DNA of 64,000 bases from Petrosia ficiformis. Lineage: Eukaryota > Porifera > Demospongiae > Haplosclerida > Petrosiidae. Both the position numbers and the translations under genes were made by a program. Below the pieces are notes generated by a model. That model saw only the letters and a list, made by a program, of their open reading frames with translations. It made no database searches and had not been told where the DNA came from. The stretch spans positions 2,069,327-2,133,326 of the forward strand of contig OX345646.1 in assembly GCA_947044365.1 (NCBI GenBank), read 5' to 3'. Shown here one piece after another: positions 40,601 to 53,200 of this stretch (within the stretch, counting starts at the first letter, position 1; each line of letters opens with the position of its first letter).

Positions 40601-43600
40601 ATCAACAAAGGGCTGTTTCCTTTACAGTTAGTATAATTGATAGGAGTACCAGAATCAAGGAGATATTTGACCACTGAAATACATCCATACTCTGCTGCAA
40701 TACACAACGAATTGCCCCAGATTGGTACTTCCTTCGTCACATCAGCTCCTTTAGAAACTAAATATTCTAACATTTTGACATTATCGTTGGCACAGGCTGC
40801 TAGAAATACTGGGACATTGTTCATTATTTGGCGGTTTCTACCCTGTTGGATTGAAAGCCTTGCTCCACAGTTAATATCAATGTGTTCACCATATTTCTCC
40901 AGTAGATATTTCAAAATGTCAAAGTGACCACAATAAGCTGCTTCAACGAAAGGAGAAGGGAAATTATAACTAGACAAGAGGCACATTAACCTTGTATCCA
41001 ACTTGGTTGATCTGACATCATCTAATTTTCCTAGCTTACAGTAATTAACTAAATGTTCATAATCCGACCACAGAAAACAAGCCATGACCAAATAGAACTG
41101 GTCACCTTTCACATTATTACAAAGTTATATACCTACTTTAAGGGTGGCGTGATTGACATTCATAACTCCATGTGCCTGTCTAACAATATTAGTGCATATC
41201 ATGTGACCTACTGCCAATCAAATTGTAACAAGTCAGTCGGCTGACCACAACTTCGAATCACTGTATACTGGTAATTTGATAATATCATGAATAATTGAGT
41301 CATGGTAAAGTTACCAAGTCCAAAATAACAAAACCACGTCTTATTAAATTACCATCCCCAGACATGGGGTCACAACGCAATGTAATATATTACTATTACT
41401 ACTACCTTTAAAATGACTATAATTATTACTACATGTATTACTATTACTATCTTAGCCAATACTATTACCTTAAAAAATGAGTGTATTACTATCACTATTA
41501 CACTATACAAGAGCATATATATATATATAATTATATATATATATATTATTACTTATTTGTACGAAAGTAACTTAGCTCTTATAAATTTATTATTAAATCT
41601 TGACTCTACATCTAGTGTATAATGACCATATAAGGACATATAAACAAAATAAGGATATCGACTAATATACTAAAGAATATCAAAGGATTAAGTTTCTCTA
41701 TAATTATGTGATTTCAACCTTTATTACTCCACCCTGTTGCCTCAAAACTTAATAATGTCAGATACAGCATAGTACTAAGGTGTAATACTGTCATAATGTA
41801 CACTGTAGTCAATAGTACAGTGACAGTGAGTACATATGGTAATCAATGGGATGTACAATGATAGTACATGTATGTAAACTTAATAATGTCAGATACAGCA
41901 TAGTACTAAGGTGTAATACTGTCATAATGTACACTGTAGTCAATAGTACAGTGACAGTGAGTACATATGGTAATCAATGGGATGTACAATGATAGTACAT
42001 GTATGTAAACTTAATAATGTCAGATACAGCATAGTACTAAGGTGTAATACTGTCATAATGTACACTGTAGTCAATAGTACAGTGACAGTGAGTACATATG
42101 GTAATCAATGGATGTACAATGATAGTACATCTATGTAAACTTAATAATGTCAGATACAGCATAGTACTAAGGTGTAATACTGTCATAATGTACACTGTAG
42201 TCAATAGTACAGTGATAGTGAGTACATACTACATATGGTAATCAATGGATGTACAATGATAGTACACATGTACATGTACAGTATGTAAACTTAATAATGT
42301 CAGATACAGCATAGTACTAAGGTATAATACTGTCATAATGTACACTGTAGTCAATAGTACAGTGACAGTGAGTACATATGGTAATCAATGGATGTACAAT
42401 GATAGTACATCTATGTAAACTTAATAATGTCAGATACAGCATAGTACTAAGGTGTAATACTGTCATAGTGTACACTGTAGTCAATAGTACAGTGACAGTG
42501 AGTACATATGGTAATCAATGGATGTACAATGATAGTACACATGTACATGTACAGTATGTAAACTTAATAATGTCAGCTACAGCATAGTACTAAGGTGTAA
42601 TACTGTCATAGTGTACACTGTAGTCAATAGTACAGTGACAGTGAGTACATATGGTAATCAATGGATGTACAATGATAGTACATGTATGTAAACTTAATAA
42701 CGTCAGATACAGCATAGTACTAAGGTGTAATACTGTCATAGTGTACACTGTAGTCAATAGTACAGTGACAGTGAGTACATATGGTAATCAATGGATGTAC
42801 AATGATAGTACATGTATGTAAACTTAATAATGTCAGATACAGCATAGTACTAAGGTATAATACTGTCATAATGTACACTGTAGTCAATAGTACAGTGACA
42901 GTGAGTACATATGGTAATCAATGGATGTACAATGATAGTACATCTATGTAAACTTAATAATGTCAGATACAGCATAGTACTAAGGTGTAATACTGTCATA
43001 GTGTACACTGTAGTCAATAGTACAGTGACAGTGAGTACATATGGTAATCAATGGATGTACAATGATAGTACATGTATGTAAACTTAGTAATGTCAGATAC
43101 AGCATAGTACTAAGGTATAATACTGTCATAATGTACACTGTAGTCAATAGTACAGTGACAGTGAGTACATATGGTAATCAATGGATGTACAATGATAGTA
43201 CATCTATGTAAACTTAATAATGTCAGATACAGCATAGTACTAAGGTATAATACTGTCATAATGTACACTGTAGTCAATAGTACAGTGACAGTGAGTACAT
43301 ATGGTAATCAATGGATGTACAATGATAGTACATCTATGTAAACTTAATAATGTCAGATACAGCATAGTACTAAGGTGTAATACTGTCATAGTGTACACTG
43401 TAGTCAATAGTACAGTGATAGTGAGTACATACTACATATGGTAATCAATGGATGTACAATGATAGTACACATGTACATGTATGTAAACTTAATAATGTCA
43501 GATACAGCATAGTACTAAGGTGTAATACTGCCATAGTGTACACTGTAATCAAAAGTACAGTGATAGTACACATGCACATGTATGTAAACTTAATAATGTC

Positions 43601-46600
43601 AGATACAGCATAGTACTAAGGTGTAATACTGTCATAATGTACACTGTAGTCAATAGTACAGTGACAGTGAGTACATATGGTAATCAATGGGATGTACAAT
43701 GATAGTACATGTAAACTAAATAATGTCAGGTAGTGTATATCTTGTTGGACCCTTGTCATTGTGTATGTTGGCCATGTCAGACTATGCCGCTCACTGTCAG
43801 AGTAATTAGAAGGTGCTTCCGTCAACATTACTGTCTCAGTGTCTTAAGTTCTTAACATGTAGATAGAAATGAAGCACTAGCCTGTTTGCTGTATGTATTT
43901 TAACCTCAAGTCCAGCTCAAGAGTAAACACATGTACATGTAGCAGCTAGGATATACATGTACATGTACATGTACATATTCTAGTTGCTACATTTACATGT
44001 ATGTATGCATGGAGTAAGAGCTTTCTACCTGGAAGCCAGGTTAAATGTTAAAGATTAAAATTTAATAAAAAATGAAAGGGCATTTTGTGGTAGACTGATT
44101 GTAGTTACAGAGTACAATATTCAAAACACCATAATCATTACATGGAGGCTCCTTGAAGGACGAGGCGACTTCCTTAACTACGTATGAAACATGTACATGT
44201 ATTTATACTTACATGTACATGTATATAATTATACATGTACATGTACATGTATGTACATTCAACCAATGGAGAGTATGATCCTGTGGCTTATAAGAAACCC
44301 TGAATCATATCATTTTATTCATGTGGGCGTAAATTACAATGAATTAAACTAATTTTCTGGCTAGAAAGAATTTAATACCTTCAACATTTCTTCATTGATG
44401 ATAGGCAGTATGATGGATAAACCTTTCAATACCACTTCAACAGGTTGTACCGTCTGTGAGCCTATATAGAATAAAAGATCATAGATTATACATGTACATG
44501 TGTATATTGTAAAATTGTCTTAATCACAATGGAGGAGCTGAAGGTACCAAGATAAAGTGCAGTACAATACAGTACAGTGCCAGCTCAATACTACTGTATT
44601 ATGAAACAGTACAGTACAGCATCAGCTAGCTGAGTACTACTGTATTGTCAAACAGTACAGTACAGTATCAGCTAGCTGAGTACTACTGTATTGTCAAACA
44701 GTACAGTACAGCATCAGCTAGCTGAGTACTACTGTATTGTCAAACAGTACAGTACAGTATCAGCTAGCTGAGTACTACTGTATTGTCAAACAGTACAGTA
44801 CAGTATCAGCTAGCTGAGTACTACTGTATTGTCAAACAGTACAGTACAGCATCAGCTAGCTGAGTACTACTGTATTGTCAACAGTACAGTACAGTATCAG
44901 CTAGCTGAGTACTACTGTATTGTCAAACAGTACAGTACAGTATCAGCTAGCTAAGTACTACTGTATTGTCAACAGTACAGTACAGTATCAGCTAGCTAAG
45001 TACTACTGTATTGTCAACAGTACAGTACAGTATCAGCTAGCTGAGTACTACTGTATTGTGCAACAGTACAGCATCAGCTAGCTGAGTACTACTGTATTGT
45101 CAAACAGTACAGTACAGTATCAGCTAGCTGAGTACTACTGTATTGTCAACAGTACAGTACAGCATCAGCTAGCTGAGTACTACTGTATTGTCAAACAGTA
45201 CAGTACAGCATCAGCTAGCTAAGTACTACTGTATTGTCAACAGTACAGTACAGCATCAGCTAGCTGAGTACTACTGTATTGTGCAACAGTACAGTACAGT
45301 ATCAGCTAGCTGAGTACTACTGTATTGTCAAACAGTACAGTACAGTATCAGCTAGCTGAGTACTACTGTATTGTCAAACAGTACAGTACAGCATCAGCTA
45401 GCTGAGTACTACTGTATTGTCAACAGTACAGTACAGCATCAGCTAGCTGAGTACTACTGTATTGTGCAACAGTACAGCATCAGCTAGCTGAGTACTACTG
45501 TATTGTCAACAGTACAGTACAGCATCAGCTAGCTGAGTACTACTGTATTGTCAAACAGTACAGTACAGTATCAGCTAGCTGAGTACTACTGTATTGTGAA
45601 ACAGTACAATACAGTATCAGCTAGCTAACTACTACTGTATTGTCAAACAGTACAGTACAGCATCAGCTAGCTGAGTACTACTGTATTGTCAAACAGTACA
45701 GTACAGCATCAGCTAGCTGAGTACTACTGTATTGTCAAACAGTACAGCATCAGCTAGCTGAGTACTACTGGATTGTCAAACAGTACAGTACAGTATCAGC
45801 TAGCTGAGTACTACTGTATTGTGAAACAGTACAATACAGTATCAGCTAGCTAACTACTACTGTATTGTCAAACAGTACAGTACAGCATCAGCTAGCTGAG
45901 TACTACTGTATTGTCAAACAGTACAGTACAGTATCAGCTAGCTGAGTACTACTGTATTGTCAAACAGTACAGCATCAGCTAGCTGAGTACTACTGGATTG
46001 TCAAACAGTACAGTACAGTATCAGCTAGCTGAGTACTACTGTATTGTGAAACAGTACAATACAGTATCAGCTAGCTAACTACTACTGTATTGTCAAACAG
46101 TACAGTACAGTATCAGCTAGCTGAGTACTACTGTATTGTCAAACAGTACAGTACAGTATCAGCTAGCTGAGTACTACTGTATTGTCAAACAGTACAGCAT
46201 CAGCTAGCTGAGTACTACTGGATTGTGCAACAGTACAGTACAGCATCAGCTAGCTGAGTACTACTGTATTGTCAAACAGTACAGTACAGCATCAGCTAGC
46301 TGAGTACTACTGTATTGTCAAACAGTACAGTACAGCATCAGCTAGCTGAGTACTACTGTATTGTCAAACAGTACAGTACAGCATCAGCTAGCTGAGTACT
46401 ACTGTATTGTCAAACAGTACAGTACAGTATCAGCTAGCTGAGTACTACTGTATTGTCAAACAGTACAGTACAGCATCAGCTAGCTGAGTACTACTGGATT
46501 GTGCACAACAGTACAGCATTAGCTAGCTGAGTACTACTGTATTGTCAAACAGTACAGTACAGCATAGCTAGCTGAGTACTACTGTATTGTCAAACAGTAC

Positions 46601-49600
46601 AGTACAGCATTAGCTAGCTGAGTACTACTGTATTGTCAAACAGTACAGTACAGCATCAGCTAGCTAAGTACTACTGTATTGTCAAACAGTACAGTACAGC
46701 ATCAGCTAGCTGAGTACTACTGTATTGTCAAACAGTACAGTACAGCATCAGCTAGCTGAGTACTACTGTATTGTCAAACAGTACAGTACAGTATCAGCTA
46801 GCTGAGTACTACTGTATTGTCAAACAGTACAGTACAGCATCAGCTAGCTGAGTACTACTGGATTGTGCACAACAGTACAGCATCAGCTAGCTAAGTACTA
46901 CTGTATTGTCAAACAGTACAGTACAGCATCAGCTAGCTGAGTACTACTGTATTGTAAAACAGTACAGTACAGCATCAGCTAGCTGAGTACTACTGTATTG
47001 TCAAACAGTACAGTACAGTATCAGCTAGCTGAGTACTACTGTATTGTCAAACAGTACAGTACAGTATCAGCTAGCTGAGTACTACTGTATTGTCAAACAG
47101 TACAGTACAGTAGAGTGCAGTAATTGGTCGTTTTTCTGGTGACCAGTAGTACTGTACTGTAAAGCATATTATTACTATACTGTGTGGTGAGTTTTATTGT
47201 CCTCTATTATAAGTAAATTCCTGACCTGAAGACCCAAAGTCCAGATAGTCTTTAGTAGTTAAGTGTGATAACATTTGTATGAACAATATTAAATCATCAC
47301 ATTGATCATCATCTGTTAAAAGACCATGTCTGTATTTATCTAAATTGATAATTAATATTAATATTACTAATATTGGTGGTTAGGTGATGACTTCAAATAA
47401 GTAAACATAGGAAATAAAAATCATTGTTAGTATTCTCCTAACAGACAGGGTCAACTTTGATTGTTATATTAAAAATATTATCTTAAATAACGTCATGGCA
47501 ACCACAAAATTTCAGAGTACCTTTTCTATGCAAAGATATAGTACTAAAGGAAGCTACAAGGCCAACAGTATCACTAACTACACTAGCTGTGCTTTTACGT
47601 ATAACAGCTTGCTAAGTACAGTGGAAGCAGCATGTTGATCTACTTACATGTATGTATGAACCACAAAAAGTGCTAATCCATGCTCCTTGTCTACTATAGA
47701 CATAATTAAAAGAGGACGAAATGCCCAAATTATAGGACTAAAATATATACAAGAACAGTTCACCAAAGCACCATATACAAGTATATATTTACTCTATACC
47801 TGTGTGCCACTTTGAATAAGTGATGATGAGAGACATGGATACATCATAGAGCTTCATAGCATCACCCTACACAAAAGAATGATGTTGATTATCAAAATGG
47901 AGTGATGTACTGTTTTTATGGCCAATAGGGCTATCCTATGATTGCTTTCCCACGGGTTCGATGTATGTTTATATATATATATATATATATTCTTGTGTCA
48001 CTTGCGCAAGTATGCATTGTATACGTAGTTAAGGAAGTTATGTCATTCTGGAGGGGGGTGGGGTCTCAGTCAATTAATGGGTGTGGTGCGTAATAGAATG
48101 CACGCTCGAGCTCTACAGAGCAGCAGAAAGAAAGCTGCTTGTACCTTTACTAGCTTATGTAGAAACTGGAACTAATAGCTAGCTATTCTACCTGAAATAT
48201 ATTTCTAAAGTTCTACAAGATCTTTTAAAAGTAAGGAGAGTAGATAATCAAAATAATAACTATAACAGGCTGTTGTGTTTCAGGCATGATAAAGTCAGCC
48301 TTAATTACTGAATGCTGGCCAACACAAAGCAGTCATAGGGATACTTGTTTCTCTATATATCTTGTTATAATCAAAAGTGTGCATGCAGCTTTTGAGAAAT
48401 ACATGTATATACATGATGTTATCTGAGATGAAAGAAAGAAAGAAAGAAAGACACCTGAGGCAATGGAAAAATGAAAGATGAGAGTTGCCTCAGGTGGGAT
48501 TCGATGTACAATGTACATCCTGTACACTTTAGTATAGGATGTACATGTACATGTATAATGTACATCCTATACTTTAGTACATATACATGTATAGGATGAA
48601 ACAGTTAGCCGACTACAGGACAATTTGACCTATTTTCACCAATCTTGTTTTGCTCTCCATATACAATACTTTGTATACAGCTCAGTTTCAATTTACTGTA
48701 CATTAACTAGGACAATGTCATACCTGTGTGTATTACTACTGTTGACTATATTTATTGACTTTTTACTTACGTCTTCTAAAAATATAGTGAAGATCTCGGA
48801 AACATTTGTGAATAACTGTAGAATACAGACACTTATTTTCTGAGAATCCATAAATATTTCAAATAGCTTAACACAGGTATAGAGAAGAGGAATCAAAAAG
48901 GAGAATATTTTATCGGTCATGCTGCTCTTTGTAGCTAGTGCAATTCCAGATAATGCCTCCAGAAGTGATGAGAGGTTGTTACGTAATATTTCATCTTGAT
49001 AGTGTGTTTGGAAGTTTTCAGCGAATACAATAGAATTGAAACGTGACCTCACAGGCTCAAGCAGCTGCAAAAATAAACAACAATTAATTAACCACCTCTA
49101 GTGATAATACATATATAGGCTACCGAGACAGAATTAAGTATATACTGGATAAACAGCACTAAATGCATGTACATTGTAGAATCCAACACCACACTAAATA
49201 TCCTGGGCAAAACAATGCATGTACATACACACAATATACACACATGTAGTTACAGTGTATTAACATACATGTAAATGTACATGTACATACCTCACTGAGA
49301 TACTGGTCTCTCTTTGGTCCAACAGCACATCCCAATAAACCTGCAACAACTTGTTTCTGAGCTGAGGGTAATATCATATCAAATGGATGACTTCCATTAG
49401 CAAATGCACGCATAAAATACCAGAGCTGTTCACATGATATAAAGTAAAGCGCTCTAAAAAATAAAAGAAATATTTAATACTTGGGAATGTTCATCGTGGG
49501 TGTATCTTGCTAGCATCTCTCACAGTTTGACATACTGTGTAGTACATTCAAAGCACAGTACATTTACATTAGTGTTGCTTTAGTTAACTATAACTAATGC

Positions 49601-50190
49601 TATAACCCCTTTTAGTAAGGTATTATGACTTTTAGTTAACTAAACTATAACTAAATTACAATTCTACTGTAATAACTATAACTACATTTGTTGTAACTTA
49701 AATGAAAATAAGGCCGATAACGGGCACTTTTAGTTAGTTAAAACCTTTTTAGTAAGCCTAAAATTACTGTCAAAACTACTGTTGAACTACTGTAGTGTGG
49801 AAATGAAACTACTGAGTAATTACTGTGCTGTATGGTGACCTTTTATTGACATATATTGTACATTGAATCTGTGGGAAAGCAATCATAGGGATACCCCTGT
49901 GGGCCATAATAACATTAATAAGAAAAGATATTTCTATATATTACACAATTCACCATCATCTCACAGAGCATCACAGTACTTAAGAAACTATCACAAACCA
50001 GTAGAAAAATGAGTTGCCATTAATCAACACAAAAGGCTTTTCTAGGTGATAGACAGTCTGTGGTTGGGAATTCTATCAATAGCAACCTTAAAAGAGTTAC
50101 TAAATGAATTAAGTGTATATGTGTTTAATTGCCGAGCACATTAGTGCTAGGCAACTAATCCGGGAGTGTAGTGAAATCTCAACCTTAGTT

Positions 50191-50224
<34 letters not shown>

Positions 50225-53200
50225 GTTCTGTCATGCTTAGGAATGCAATAATTAAACGTACGACCACAGGCACGTTAATTCGTAGACCGCGTGTACTGTT
50301 GATGGCGTACTGCTCTGATGTAGAGACGAGTGAGGAACTTACAAGTGAGGGAGCTACAGCACACCTTCGACACCTAGCTACACTGAAAAAAAGAAGCAAA
50401 GTGCGGGAGCTACAGAAGAGGCCAAGACAGAGGAGAAATTAAGAGGTAGAGAACAGAAACAGCGAGATCTAGATGAGAAAGAACGACAGGCAAGACAATC
50501 CTGTGTATGTTAGCATCATCGCAAGGATCACAAGATGACAAATCACTAAATTCTCTCTTCTTTCCTGCCATTATAAGTGTCAAAGTCAAATAATTATACC
50601 ATTGTGTGACTAAAACCACACCTTTCTGGATATTAATCGACTATAGTGTAGTGCGAGCGAGGCAGTCTACGCATACGTATTCCTAGTTATTTTTAAAGTT
50701 ATAGAGTAGTTCTACAGTATGCTGACTGTTCACTGTGCCAAGAGTTCCAGGTTGATTGGTTGTCTAATTGGCTAGGAAGGTGCTCAACCAGTACCATCCT
50801 AAAATTAACGAATACTAAGTCCGAGGTGTTTAAAAATCGCTAAATTTAGTGGACACAATTAATAGAAAGCTCTAAGGTAGATTATAGATTGAATTATCAG
50901 TACATTATACATTATACATGATATGCAGTACCTCATCTTATTTGAAGCTAGTTCACTCAACATCTTTAGTGTATAGATTGTTAGTTTCTCCTCTGCATAC
51001 CACGCTGATACATTAAATATAACTTTATCCAATATGAATGCTAATAGCCACTTGCCATTCTCAGTATCACTACCAAACCCATCCAGTAGTGATATACTTA
51101 ACTAAAGAAGTGGTTGGAAAAATAAAGTGTTACATGAACATACATGTGTATGTATATATATATATATGTGACAGTCACATATACAGTATGTCAATAAAAT
51201 ATCACCATACAGTAACATTAGTTCTACTGTCAGTATAGTATAGTAATTACTGTCTCCCTACTGTGGTGTTCAATTGACAAGTATACCAATTACTGTCAAA
51301 ACTACTGTTGAGCTACTGTAGTGTGAAAATGACTCTACTGAGTAATTACTGCACTGTATGCCTGTATGGTGACTTTTTATTGACATATACTGTACATGTC
51401 ACATTCTGACCTACGTACATGTACATGTATAATATACACACGATGTTATCAGAGATGTAGAAAGAAAGAAAGAAAGAAAGACACCTGAGGCAATGGAAAG
51501 ATGAAAAATGAGAGTTGCCTCAGGTGGGATTCGAACCCACGACACTCTGTACTCCAGACAGATGCTCTACCAACTGAGCTACCAAGGCAGCTCAGCTGGC
51601 AGGGTCCGAATCAAACATCTCATACGTCAGTAAGTACAGGCTAACTTAATACTAGGCAGTAGGTGAAGGTCATGTACATGAACATGTCTAGGGGTTGGGC
51701 GATATTGAAAATTAAGTTTACAATTGTTTCTTCTTAAAGGTGACTTGCAATTAATACAATATTGCAACTACTCATTGATACTGTCTATGATAGCAGAAAT
51801 AGACTCATTTTAAAAAGATGACATAGTGACTTCTGATCCTTATTTTGATAGAGAGTATACGGTTCAAGCCTAAGTGTTAATTACAGTGCCTTTCAACTGC
51901 ATATATTAAAATATTATTTAACTGGAGTAAGACAATATTTTTCATTGCGATAATATTGGCAGACCAAAATCATGCGACGATTATTGCAATGTATACAAAT
52001 TATTCCCCAAACTTATACATGTACAGAAACTGTACATGTCACAAGTATTAGTTAAACCATGGTTTTGAGGGCAGTATGGGATATACACGAGTGCCATAAT
52101 TCAATTAGAGCTCGAGGGCGTAGCCCAAGGGCTCTAATTTAATTATTGCACGAGTGTGTATCTCATACTGCACGAGAAACCATGGTTTAACTGGTTTGTG
52201 TCAAAGTGCACGGGTGACGGGTGTCTTAATCCATTATTGGACAATCTGGATTTTCATTGGTGTTGCCATGGAGTCTCTGGGCAACAACTCTGACGTCATC
52301 AACCAGTAGTACGAGAGATGTCGAGAGTAACCTATGGATTCCAAGAAGGAGAAATGTAGAGAAAACTCAAAGAAAAGGCATCGTCTGTCGCTGTCGCGAT
52401 TTGCCTCTCCACTTACTGCAAACGAGATGACGAAAGTTTGTGAGGGTTTCACTCCACAGAACACAACTAAAAACACTGATCGGGCGCTTCGTGTGTTTCA
52501 AGAATGGCAGAAACAGAGAGATGGTGATCAGTGCCCTTCAGATCTCCTGGAATGTCCTTCTGCTGAAAAGCTTAACTACTGGCTTTCCCGTTTTGTCATT
52601 GAATGCAGGCGAGTAGATGGGCAACCCTATCCTTCCAGTACTTTATATCAACTCTTGGCTGGATTACTTCGAAGTCCGAAGACTGTCCAAATTTTCTGGA
52701 CAAGAAAGATCCAAGATTTCAAGACTTAAGAGGTGTTGTACTTATTATTATATTCTCTTTTCTTCATTATCACAGTTATTGTAAATACAATATAAAACAA
52801 TAGATTCTGATGTTGTACTTATTATTATATTCTCTTTTCTTCATTATCATTATAAATACAATATAAAACCATAAGGCAATATATTAACTACAGGGTAATA
52901 TATTAACCACAGAGGTCAATATATAAACCACAGAAGTCAATATGGAATATATTGCCCGGTCGGTGCTTTTGATACACCCACTCACCGTGATACAAATGGG
53001 ACTTTTTCTGTTTGGTAAAATGCATAATGACATTCAATCATTCACTAATCTATCATGTTGTACAGGAAGTCAATGAAATTTGTTAACCAGAAGAGCTAAC
53101 AATAATCTCTCTTACATATAGATACAAAATTTTGCTGGTTACTCATGCATATATACATACATGTATGAACCTCTTTATAAAGGACACCTTGGGACTAGTG

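Larger units (their letters stand above)
26640..41705. repeat. Tandem array of FEM1 + recombinase-fossil + palindrome units
   Basis: Start codons at 29323, 33264, 37195 and 41112 give spacings of 3941, 3931 and 3917 bp. Each full unit, read on plus, is 3' flank, FEM1 ORF, 5' flank with (TA)n, recombinase fossil, palindrome. The segment 41551-41705 (gactctacatctagtgtataatgacc...) is the 3' flank of a fifth, otherwise missing unit. The whole array sits in XPO4 intron 16. Confidence 0.9.

Noticed and set aside
44560..47112. CRISPR-like regular array
   Set aside because: Eukaryotic context and no unique spacers: the whole 46-bp unit repeats, so it is a minisatellite. The same applies to the 29-bp array at 11220-12060.
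48625..48843. 72-codon plus-strand ORF
   Set aside because: Overlaps the antisense of XPO4 exon 13 and its intron; shadow of the real gene.
50113..50442. 109-codon plus-strand ORF
   Set aside because: Its middle is translated (TA)n and no splice structure or family supports it. The later basic segment is noted but not called.
51516..51588. Functional tRNA with GGA anticodon (also 57100-57172)
   Set aside because: Embedded in a repeated element with a (CTTT)n tail, and lacks the long variable arm expected of tRNA-Ser.
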